Source: Thiodiazotropha sp037384445
GTDB lineage: Bacteria > Pseudomonadota > Gammaproteobacteria > Chromatiales > Chromatiaceae
Assembly (NCBI GenBank): GCA_037384445.1
Contig: JARRNY010000063.1
Location: 1 to 13,820, forward strand
Direction: 5' to 3'
Length of the DNA: 13,820 nt
Of this stretch, positions 7,677-13,820 are shown piece by piece. Below the pieces are notes generated by a model, which saw nothing but the letters and a program-made list of their open reading frames with translations, did no database searches and was not told the origin of the DNA. The translations under genes were made by a program, and so were the position numbers. How positions within the stretch are numbered: position 1 is the stretch's first letter; each line of letters starts with the position of its first letter.

Positions 7677-8405
7677 TCAAAGCAAACCCAGTACGCCTAC
7701 CAGCCAAGGCAGAATGAAAGCGGTGGTGAAGGTTGCCAGCGCCATGGCCAGTCCGGAGAAAGCCCCCATCTCTTCGCTAACCTGGAAGGCTCTTGCGGTG
7801 CCGATGCCGTGTGCGGTCAGCCCCATGGCGAAACCCTTGATGCTGTCGTCGCGGATGCGCATCAGAGTGAACAAGCGGGTGCCGATGGCTGCCCCAAGTA
7901 TGCCGGTTGCGACCACGAAGACTGCAGTCAACGAGGGCAGACCGCCGATCATCTCGGCGATGCCCATGGCGACCGGTGCGGTGACCGACTTGGGCGCCAG
8001 GGAGAGCTGAGCCAGCGTACTGACACCGAAGAGTCGGGCGAGCAGGATTGAGCTGGTGGCGCCGATAACCACGCCGGCGAGCAGGCTGATACTGAGCGGT
8101 AGCCAGAGGCGCTTCAGCTTGGCGCACTGCTGATAGAGCGGAACGGCGAGGGCGACGGTTGCCGGTCCCAAGAGAAAGTGGACGAACTGGGCGCCTTCGA
8201 AGTAGGCGCTGTAGGGTGTGTCGGTCGACAACAACAGGCCGATCAACAGCGCCACGGCAATGGCGACCGGATGTAACAGGGGGTTGGCGTTGAAACGGAT
8301 ATAGATGCGATAGGCGATGCCGTAGGCGATCAGGGTTGCGGTCAAGCCCAACAGGGGGGTGGTGGAGAGATAGACCCAGATGGCGTTGAGGTTCTGTTGC
8401 GGCAT
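7677..8405 (-). CDS. lrgB: LrgB/CidB family membrane protein
   Basis: A 242-residue polytopic membrane protein of the LrgB (CidB, PLGG1-related) family. Recognisable family segments are NPLLHPVAIAV, FLLGPATVALAVPLY, LAPKSVTAPVAMGIAE (the conserved PKSVT-P motif) and GLTAHGIGTARAF near the C-terminus. The length is normal. The frame extends upstream to 8513, but those residues overlap lrgA out of frame and lack family similarity; the ATG at 8403-8405 lies 2 bases after the lrgA stop with GGGGAG upstream. Homologues are described as holin-like modulators of murein hydrolases and, in other bacteria and plastids, as pyruvate or glycolate/glycerate transporters. Given a possibly autotrophic host, export of a small organic acid is an attractive guess. 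It forms an operon with lrgA. Confidence 0.92.
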   Translation of the reverse strand: MPQQNLNAIWVYLSTTPLLGLTATLIAYGIAYRIYIRFNANPLLHPVAIAVALLIGLLLSTDTPYSAYFEGAQFVHFLLGPATVALAVPLYQQCAKLKRLWLPLSISLLAGVVIGATSSILLARLFGVSTLAQLSLAPKSVTAPVAMGIAEMIGGLPSLTAVFVVATGILGAAIGTRLFTLMRIRDDSIKGFAMGLTAHGIGTARAFQVSEEMGAFSGLAMALATFTTAFILPWLVGVLGLL

Positions 8406-8407
8406 GA

Positions 8408-8764
8408 TCAGGGTCTCCCCATCATCAGGCGCGTCGCCAGCCAGAGGATGCCCGCAGTCGCCGCCAGGGTAATCAGGGTGCTGAGCAACAGGGTGAGCAG
8501 GATGGGGAACCACTCGAGCGCGATGAGGTTCAGGTGCACGATGATTCCCACGCCGGCGGGTACGAAGAGTAGTGAGAGATGGCTCAGCAGGGTGGAGCTG
8601 GCTTGGTCGAGAGAGTCGTTCGAGCGAGCGCGTATGAGCAGTGTGACAAAAAGCAGCAGCATGCCCAGGACCGGGCCAGGGATGGGGATGCCGAGTCCCA
8701 GGACCAGTACCTCTCCGATCAACTGATAGATCAGCAGCAGGGTAATACCGTTGATGAATTTCAT
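8408..8764 (-). CDS. lrgA: LrgA/CidA family membrane protein
   Basis: A 118-residue protein with four predicted membrane helices. It carries the family landmarks YQLIGEVLVLGLGIPIPGPV followed by LGMLLLF, and a LLFVPAGVGI segment. It is the small partner of LrgB, and its stop codon is 2 bases before the lrgB start, so translation is probably coupled. I chose the ATG at 8762-8764, giving the usual MKFINGITLLLIYQ opening. A GTG at 8792-8794 with GGAG about 9 bases upstream would add ten residues and cannot be excluded. The role follows that of LrgB: an inner-membrane partner in small-acid transport or control of cell-wall hydrolysis. Confidence 0.88.
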   Translation of the reverse strand: MKFINGITLLLIYQLIGEVLVLGLGIPIPGPVLGMLLLFVTLLIRARSNDSLDQASSTLLSHLSLLFVPAGVGIIVHLNLIALEWFPILLTLLLSTLITLAATAGILWLATRLMMGRP

Positions 8765-8824
8765 TGGACCTACCGTAGGCGTCTTCGTACTCACATCGTC
8801 AATCTCCGGTGGCGGAGTTGTCAA

Positions 8825-8884
8825 CCGCTCACTTTGGATTGAGCGGCACTGGACTGTATCGTCCAGTGATCGAGGGTCCGGACC
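8825..8884. promoter_or_regulatory. Cluster of three palindromes in the lrgA / redox-operon divergent region
   Basis: Three symmetric elements lie within 60 bases. CCGCTCA/TGAGCGG (8825-8831 and 8840-8846) is followed without a gap by CACTGGAC/GTCCAGTG (8847-8854 and 8861-8868). Then comes the 10-bp palindrome GGTCCGGACC (8875-8884). A fourth, CCCGATCGGG, is at 8922-8931. The region lies between divergent transcription units, so these could be operators for one or both, or a structured leader. GGAC at 8851 could pair with GTCC at either 8861 or 8876, so alternative folds are possible. No T-run marks a terminator. Confidence 0.45.
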
Positions 8885-9037
8885 GATTCAGAGGTTTCTG
8901 CTGGTTTGTTCATTTTTCTCGCCCGATCGGGGCCATAGCCGAGCTGTTGTCGGGGCTTTCAGTTTGAGTTCATTTAACCCGACTAAAGTTATGGCTATCT
9001 TGTTAAACGAACCGGCTTCGCTGGGCAAAATGGTTGG

Positions 9038-10294
9038 ATGATGACTGCAAGTAACTTGGTACTGATTATACTGCTTGCGACTGTTGTGCAGGTGATCGTC
9101 GCCGTATCGCTCAACGTACGGCGTCGGCGACGTGATGCAATAGAGGGCAATGACACTTCTCAGGCTGCATTGGCCCCGGCAGAGGTTTCTTCATCGCCAG
9201 ATAGAGGCGCCTGGGAGGGGTTCAAAGCCTTTCGTGTAGAGCGTCGGGTCATCGAAAACGAGGCGGGCGATATCTGCTCATTCTATTTGAAGCCCGAAGA
9301 GCCATTCAGCCTGCCCGGTTTTAAGCCGGGACAGTTCCTCACCTTTAAATTCAATCTGCCTGCTACAGAGACGACGGATGCACGCACGGTGACCCGTTGC
9401 TACTCGCTCTCCGACCAGCCGTGTGCTGAGCGATATCGCATCACGGTCAAGCGCGTAGCGGCTCCGGCTGGCCAGGCCGACCTTGCGCCCGGGCTTGCCT
9501 CCAACTATTTGCACGATCGGGTTCACGAGGGTGATCAATTGATGGTGAAGGCGCCCTCGGGGCCTTTTCATCTGATCGAAGAACCGGCGCTACCGCTGGT
9601 GTTGATTGCCGGGGGTATTGGTATCACGCCGATGGTGAGCATCATCAACTCCCTGCTGGAGCAAAAGAGTGAGCGTGAGATCTGGCTCTTCTACGGCGTG
9701 CGTAATGGCCTTGAGGTGATTATGCACAAGACACTGCTGGCGATGGCGCAGAACCATGCCGGCTTCCATCTGCATCTTTGCTACAGCCGACCCACAGCAG
9801 AGGATCAGGCAGGTATCGACTATCAGCATACCGGACATGTGGATTTACCACTGCTGCAGAGTGTGCTCAAGCTGGGACGCTATCACTACTATGTCTGCGG
9901 CCCAACGGCCATGATGGATAGTATCGTTCCAGGTCTGGAGGCGTTGGGAGTGCCTAAGAGCGATATTCACTACGAGGCCTTTGGCCCCGCCACGCTAACC
10001 AAGCCGAAGGCGGTTGAAAAAGATAGCAAGCCACAAACGTCGTGGCAGATTGAGTTCAGCAGGAGCGGCAAGTCTGCTCTGTGGACAGGCACTGAGGAGT
10101 CACTGCTCGGTTTTGTCGAGGCGCAGGGTATCGATGTGGACTCGGGATGCCGGGCTGGCAGTTGTGGCGGTTGCCAAACCCGCATTGAATCGGGTGAGGT
10201 GGATTACGCTCAGGAGCCTGTTGTGGATGTGGAGGAGGGGCACTGTCTGCTCTGCATCAGCCGTCCGAAGAGCGATCTGAACCTGGCGCTATAG
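9038..10294 (+). CDS. Membrane-tethered FAD/NAD(P)H - [2Fe-2S] oxidoreductase
   Basis: A 418-residue protein. Residues 5-25 form one membrane helix followed by an RRRRR stretch, placing the rest in the cytoplasm. A ferredoxin-reductase-type FAD domain (about 62-180) carries RCYSLSD (120-126). An NAD(P) domain (about 185-315) carries AGGIGITP (191-198) and VCGPTAMMD (286-294). A C-terminal plant-type ferredoxin domain (about 335-418) carries C371, C376, C379 and C406 in a CX4CX2C...C pattern. This order (FAD-NAD-2Fe-2S) is that of phthalate-dioxygenase-reductase and Hmp/VanB-like reductases. It would pass electrons between NAD(P)H and a one-electron acceptor. The next gene starts 9 bases later and encodes a probable diheme membrane cytochrome, its likely partner. 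The start is ATG-ATG with a weak ribosome site. NADH versus NADPH preference is not evident. Confidence 0.9.
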   Translation: MMTASNLVLIILLATVVQVIVAVSLNVRRRRRDAIEGNDTSQAALAPAEVSSSPDRGAWEGFKAFRVERRVIENEAGDICSFYLKPEEPFSLPGFKPGQFLTFKFNLPATETTDARTVTRCYSLSDQPCAERYRITVKRVAAPAGQADLAPGLASNYLHDRVHEGDQLMVKAPSGPFHLIEEPALPLVLIAGGIGITPMVSIINSLLEQKSEREIWLFYGVRNGLEVIMHKTLLAMAQNHAGFHLHLCYSRPTAEDQAGIDYQHTGHVDLPLLQSVLKLGRYHYYVCGPTAMMDSIVPGLEALGVPKSDIHYEAFGPATLTKPKAVEKDSKPQTSWQIEFSRSGKSALWTGTEESLLGFVEAQGIDVDSGCRAGSCGGCQTRIESGEVDYAQEPVVDVEEGHCLLCISRPKSDLNLAL

Positions 10295-10303
10295 AGATAT
10301 CTC

Positions 10304-10882
10304 ATGCAACGTTCGATTATTAACAAGCAGGTGCTGCCTTTCGTTGGCCTCTTGGCCGGATTGCTGCTGGGCGCGTTGTTGGTCGACTGGGTATTGCATC
10401 AGCTCGATCTGGTCTGGATCGGTCGTTGGTTGGGGATACCCGGCAGCCTGCTGATTCTGAGTTCATTTCTCTATTCCCTGCGCAAGCGGAAAAAAATTAC
10501 CTTCGGTAAACCCAAGCAACTGTTGGCGCTGCACGAAACCCTGACCTGGATCGGTGCGCTGATGATTCTGGTACATGCGGGTATTCATGTCTTCGCTATA
10601 TTGCCTTGGCTTGCACTGATCGCCATGTTGGTGAATGTAGCCAGCGGATTGACCGGTAAGTATCTGCTTGACCGCTCTCGGCGTGACTTGGCCGAGAAGC
10701 AGACCTACTACCGTTCGCAGGGGATGAGCGACGAAGCGATTGAACGTCAGCTCTTCTGGGACGCTACCACGGTCGATGTCATGAAGCAGTGGCGGGTGGT
10801 GCATCTACCGATCACCCTGGCCTTCGGTGTACTGGCACTGGCGCATATCCTGAGTATCTTTTTCTTCTGGCAATGGCAATGA
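10304..10882 (+). CDS. Probable diheme b-type membrane cytochrome (ferric-reductase-like transmembrane protein)
   Basis: A 192-residue polytopic membrane protein, helices about 11-31, 45-58, 80-98, 99-117 and 166-190. I do not recognise a named family at full length. Its histidines are telling: H77 and H91 lie 14 residues apart around one helix, and H167 and H181 lie 14 apart around another. That spacing is the classical bis-His two-heme arrangement of cytochrome b and of NADPH-oxidase/ferric-reductase membrane domains. H95 is an extra candidate. A charged loop (about 120-165) connects the two heme helices. The gene starts 9 bases after the flavoprotein and its stop overlaps the ATG of the octaheme gene (ATGA), so the three are almost certainly one operon. 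The inferred role is to carry electrons across the inner membrane between the cytoplasmic flavoprotein and the periplasmic cytochrome. Confidence 0.75.
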   Translation: MQRSIINKQVLPFVGLLAGLLLGALLVDWVLHQLDLVWIGRWLGIPGSLLILSSFLYSLRKRKKITFGKPKQLLALHETLTWIGALMILVHAGIHVFAILPWLALIAMLVNVASGLTGKYLLDRSRRDLAEKQTYYRSQGMSDEAIERQLFWDATTVDVMKQWRVVHLPITLAFGVLALAHILSIFFFWQWQ

Positions 10883-11676
10883 AGTACCGGAAATTTTTAC
10901 TGGTCGTTTCTCTGAATCTACTGGTGCTGTTGGCGCTGGCAGTGGCACTGCCGCATCTCATGATCAGTCCCGGTAAGCCGATACCGGCTCATGCGGAGTT
11001 GACCACTGACTGCTTCGCCTGCCACACCCTGTTCATCGGTAGCAGACCGGAGAAATGCAAGGCGTGTCACAAGGTGGCTGAGATCGGTCTCACGACTACC
11101 AAGGGTGTGCCAATCAGTGGCGAGAAGAAGAGCGTTGCATTCCACCAGCATCTTATCGAGGATGATTGCGTGGCCTGTCATAGCGAGCATAACGGCGTGA
11201 TGGCCTTTCGACCGATCAGTTCCTTCTCACATGAGCTTGTCGAAGTTTCCGTAAGTGAGCAGTGCGAGAGTTGTCATGCCAACCCTGATGACTCTCTGCA
11301 TCGCAAGATCAACGGTAGTTGCAACACATGCCACACCGTCGATGGCTGGACGCCTGCGACTTTCGACCACGACGAGTTTTTCCGTTTTGATCGTCACCAC
11401 GAGTCTGATTGTGAGACCTGCCATATCGGTAATGACTACAGCGACTACACTTGCTATGGCTGCCATGAGCATTCACGTTCAAATATCCGTGAAGAGCATT
11501 TAGAGGAAGGGATCTATAAATACGAAAACTGCGTTGAATGCCATCGCAGCGGCGATGAGGATGAGGCGAAGTGGCGTTGGCGTTCTCGTCGTGAAGGCTC
11601 AGACCGGCTATGGGGTGGTGAAGGTTATCGGGGCGAGCGCGAAGAGGGCTACAGGCGCAGGCATGACGATGATTGA
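10879..11676 (+). CDS. Membrane-anchored octaheme cytochrome c
   Basis: A 265-residue protein from the ATG at 10879, which overlaps the preceding stop codon as ATGA; an ATG two codons earlier (10873) is possible. Residues 6-30 form a signal anchor, with AHA-E at 37-40 as a possible cleavage site. Eight CxxCH heme sites follow: residues 45-49, 60-64, 97-101, 129-133, 148-152, 178-182, 192-196 and 218-222. Many further His residues (for example FHQHL, FDHDE, DRHHE) could be distal ligands, as in class III/c7-type cytochromes. After the last heme the chain ends in about 40 highly charged residues rich in Arg, Glu, Asp, Gly and Trp, with no heme or membrane motif. Location is periplasmic. It would exchange electrons with the diheme b protein and an unknown partner. 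It is not one of the octaheme enzymes I know (hydroxylamine oxidoreductase, tetrathionate reductase), being far shorter and with all-standard CxxCH. Confidence 0.88.
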   Translation: MKYRKFLLVVSLNLLVLLALAVALPHLMISPGKPIPAHAELTTDCFACHTLFIGSRPEKCKACHKVAEIGLTTTKGVPISGEKKSVAFHQHLIEDDCVACHSEHNGVMAFRPISSFSHELVEVSVSEQCESCHANPDDSLHRKINGSCNTCHTVDGWTPATFDHDEFFRFDRHHESDCETCHIGNDYSDYTCYGCHEHSRSNIREEHLEEGIYKYENCVECHRSGDEDEAKWRWRSRREGSDRLWGGEGYRGEREEGYRRRHDDD

Positions 11677-12143
11677 GAAACCGGCGCGATCCCCAGCTAC
11701 CGTATAGACAGATTGAAAACAAGCCGCGGCGAATGACGCTTATTTAATAGTTATTGGTGGGGCAGGGCCCCACCCTACAGCCTGAAATTGGATTGTACGG
11801 TGGGGCCCTCATCGGCCTGCTAGTTCAAATCCATGATGTTAGGGGCGTCACACCCTGAAGGCGACAGTCCTGGTTGCCGGGTTAGTAAAAATACCTGTAT
11901 CTCCTTCTCAAGCCAGTGCTGGACTCAGCTAGCGCTCACGCCGGTCTATCTCTTTCTTCATCACCAAAATATTCAGTCTGAATTCATTGCGTTGGCATAG
12001 AGTGTCTTTAAGCCGGTATGGATGGTCAGATCCGTCAATGTAATTGGCTGATGACTTTTTTACCGGGTGATTTGTGGCGTTGTTTTCTTAAAATGATTCG
12101 CTCAAAGCTTGAATTACCAAGCGTTGATCGAAGGAGGTATGTG
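11677..12143. other. 467-bp non-coding stretch after the redox operon
   Basis: No supported gene. It holds the second REP-like repeat (11756-11809). Short open frames on both strands have no recognisable features. Downstream of the repeat the sequence is AT-richer around 11960-12120, where the promoter of the small membrane protein gene would be expected. TTGGCA at 11992-11997 is a fair -35 box, but no -10 box sits at the right distance. Confidence 0.5.
11756..11809. repeat. REP-like palindromic repeat, copy 2
   Basis: The 23-bp arm at 11756-11778 is identical to 379-401. The facing arm (11795-11809) keeps 14 of 15 pairs with the inner part of the left arm, so this copy is more decayed than copy 1. 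It lies 79 bp after the octaheme gene stop codon, in the same orientation as copy 1, and may contribute to transcript ending. Confidence 0.7.
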
Positions 12144-12401
12144 ATGAGTTTTGACAGCGATAGATTACGCAATGTGACTCTGGCGCTCACGCTGGTGATT
12201 ATTGGTTTTCTTGCCATTTCCTCCTTGGGCGCAGTTATCGATGTGCCGCAATTGGCCTATTTCTGGTACCTCGCGTTGTTGGGGATACTGGGTATGATGG
12301 TGTTGACGGTCCTGATCGCGGTAAATCGGTTCACCGCGTTTCTCACCAAAGGTTATCGGGAAATGATGCTCCACTGGGGTGATGGTGTGGCTGGGCACTG
12401 A
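12144..12401 (+). CDS. Small two-helix membrane protein, unknown function
   Basis: An 85-residue protein with two hydrophobic helices (about 12-32 and 38-60) joined by a short turn, and a short polar C-terminus (about 66-85). The frame is open back to 12018, but AAGGAGG at 12131-12137, six bases before the ATG at 12144, clearly marks this start. It is the best ribosome binding site in the window. I recognise no family; the N-terminal part resembles the beginning of some sensor proteins' membrane hairpins, but no sensor domain follows. The SLC13 permease gene begins 107 bases downstream on the same strand, so a joint transcript is possible. Confidence 0.7.
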   Translation: MSFDSDRLRNVTLALTLVIIGFLAISSLGAVIDVPQLAYFWYLALLGILGMMVLTVLIAVNRFTAFLTKGYREMMLHWGDGVAGH

Positions 12402-12508
12402 GCTGTTGTACACTAGATTGAAGGGAGGGAATCCTTAACCTTCATCTATGTGTCCGGATGTCAGTCAAAGACGCTCTGGCCGTAGTGTTGACTGCATCCG
12501 GAGCCCCT

Positions 12509-13820
12509 ATGAACTGGCAACCCTATTTCGTTTATGCGCTGATACTGACGGCGATAGTGCTGTTCTTCAGTGGTCGGGTACGACTTGATCTCACCGCAGT
12601 TTTTGTAATTCTGGCACTGGCCCTCTCGGGCGTGGTCTCGCCCACAGAGGCGATCGCCGGTTTTGGCGATCCGCTGGTAATGATGATCGCAGGACTCTTC
12701 GTGATTGGTGAGGGACTCCACCGCACGGGCGTTGCGTCCTGGGTGGGGCAGCGCATTGCTGCCATGGGGCGAGGCAGTGAGTGGCACTTGATTTTGTTGC
12801 TTATGCCGACTGTCGCCATCCTCTCTGCCTTCATGAGTTCAACCGGCGTGGTCGCGATCTTTATTCCGGTCGTACTCAGTATGGCGCGAGAGGCGGGATT
12901 GTCACCCCGGCGGTTATTGCTGCCGCTGGCATTCGCCTCGCTGATCGGGGGCATGCTGACGCTAATCGGAACACCGCCTAACATCGCCGTCAGCCGGGCA
13001 CTGGTCGATGCCGGGCTGGAGGGCTTCGGTTTCTTCGATTTTGCCCCGATTGGCGGCGTCATTCTTGTCGTTGGCACGCTATACATGTTGACCCTTGGAC
13101 GTCGCTTGCTGCCTGCCGGAGTTGATGAACAGGCTGGTGCATCCCGCCGTTCCCTGCGCGACATGGCAAAATCCTATGATATTGAAGAGGGCTTGCACCG
13201 TTTGCAGATACGCGACAAATCGCCCCTGTGTAACATGACAGTGGGGGAGATCGGGCTGCGTCGCAACTTCGGTATCACGGTGGTGGCGGTGGAGCGCCAT
13301 GGGGGCTTGTTGACAGCGCTCAGACCGGTGCTGATCGAGACCCGGCTACATGCGGGTGATGTGCTCTTTGTCGCAGCCCCGCAACAGACGATTGAACAGC
13401 ACCAATATGGCCCTCGATTTCGACCAGACGAGATTGCAGGCGGGCGATATGTTGTTACTGGCCGGGCCATGGGATGCGCTGGAGGGCTTCGATGGCCCGC
13501 GTCGAGATATGGTGCTGTTGGAACTGCCGCAGGAGATTGTCGAGCGCACTTGGCATGGCAATGAGGCGCCTTGGGCAGTGCTGGTGACGCTGGGGATGCT
13601 GATCCTGATGACCTTCCAGCTTACCTCCAATCTGGTCGCTGTAATGCTGGCCGCCTTTGCCATGGTGGTGAGTCGTTGTGTCAAAATGGAGGAGGCCTAC
13701 CGCTCCATGAACTGGCAGAGTCTGGTCCTGATTGCCGGCATGCTGCCGCTGGCGAGGGCGTTGGATGTCACCGGTGGATCAGGCATGATCGTGACCTCAC
13801 TGGCCGACATCTTTCACGAT
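12509..13820 (+). pseudogene. SLC13-family permease with TrkA-C-like domain, frameshifted and cut by the window end
   Basis: This family moves di/tricarboxylates, sulfate or related anions using ion gradients. The first frame begins with MNWQPYFVYAL; the ATG at 12509 has GGAG five bases upstream, although the frame is open from an ATG at 12458. It carries the usual family segments: SPTEAIAGFGDPLVMMIAG, FMSSTGVVAIFIPVV and LIGTPPNIAVS. From about 13160 a cytoplasmic TrkA-C/RCK-C-like domain follows (DKSPLCNMTVGEIGLRRNFG to LHAGDVLFVAAP). Around 13390-13415 the coding signal leaves this frame, which then runs on nonsensically to a stop at 13564. It continues one base later in another frame as MALDFDQTRLQAGDMLLLAG. 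That frame goes on through membrane helices and the family segment NWQSLVLIAGMLPLARALDV to the right edge without a stop. One extra base (or two missing) explains this. It may be a true mutation or a sequencing error. Confidence 0.8.

Noticed and set aside
7647..8051. Open frame of 134 codons on the + strand
   Set aside because: It lies opposite lrgB, whose protein is clearly conserved; the + strand translation has no recognisable domain and a composition typical of an antisense shadow.
8406..8513. N-terminal extension of LrgB
   Set aside because: It reads through lrgA out of frame; the Pro/His/Asp-rich translation is unlike LrgB, and the ATG at 8405 fits the family and the operon spacing.
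8751..9041. Open frame of 96 codons on the + strand across the divergent region
   Set aside because: It overlaps the lrgA start and the palindrome cluster, has no ribosome binding site and no recognisable protein features.
11309..11722. Long - strand open frame opposite the octaheme cytochrome
   Set aside because: It is a shadow of the eight-CxxCH gene, whose repeated motif composition keeps the opposite strand open.
12018..12143. N-terminal extension of the small membrane protein
   Set aside because: The strong AAGGAGG site just before the ATG at 12144 sets the start; the extension has no supporting signal.

Overview
The window looks like a piece of chromosome from a free-living or symbiotic gammaproteobacterium with a respiratory, probably chemolithotrophic lifestyle. 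This is inference. It rests on a moderately high G+C content, a hydrogenase maturation protease, an octaheme c-type cytochrome, LrgA/LrgB and SLC13 transporters, and large signalling proteins typical of sulfur-oxidising Gammaproteobacteria. No rRNA, tRNA, CRISPR array or transposase gene is visible.

Layout. Positions 1-356 hold the 3' end of a hydrogenase maturation protease (+). Positions 379-433 hold a palindromic REP-like repeat whose 23-bp left arm recurs exactly at 11756-11778. Two large + strand signalling genes follow: a Ser/Thr kinase-HDOD-GAF fusion (506-2884) and a membrane PAS-GGDEF-EAL cyclic-di-GMP protein (3138-5507). Next is a run of - strand genes, 5520-8764. In transcription order these are lrgA, lrgB, a type II haloacid dehalogenase, a two-helix ion channel with a non-canonical pore signature, and a small tyrosine-phosphatase-like protein. 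A palindrome-rich divergent region (8765-9037) separates them from a + strand three-gene operon (9038-11676). After a 467-bp non-coding stretch come an 85-residue membrane protein with a very good ribosome binding site and an SLC13-family permease that appears frameshifted and runs off the window.

The most interesting unit is the three-gene operon: a membrane-tethered FAD/NAD(P)/[2Fe-2S] reductase, a membrane protein with two pairs of histidines each 14 residues apart on separate helices (a bis-His diheme b pattern), and a membrane-anchored periplasmic octaheme cytochrome c with a highly charged tail. Together they can be drawn as a wire between cytoplasmic NAD(P)H and the periplasm. I do not recognise this combination as a named system. 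The direction of electron flow and the terminal partner cannot be read from sequence.

Other points worth attention are the kinase-HDOD-GAF architecture beside a c-di-GMP enzyme, the TAGIAD pore sequence of the channel, the cluster of palindromes between lrgA and the redox operon, and the frameshift in the SLC13 gene near its cytoplasmic TrkA-C-like region.
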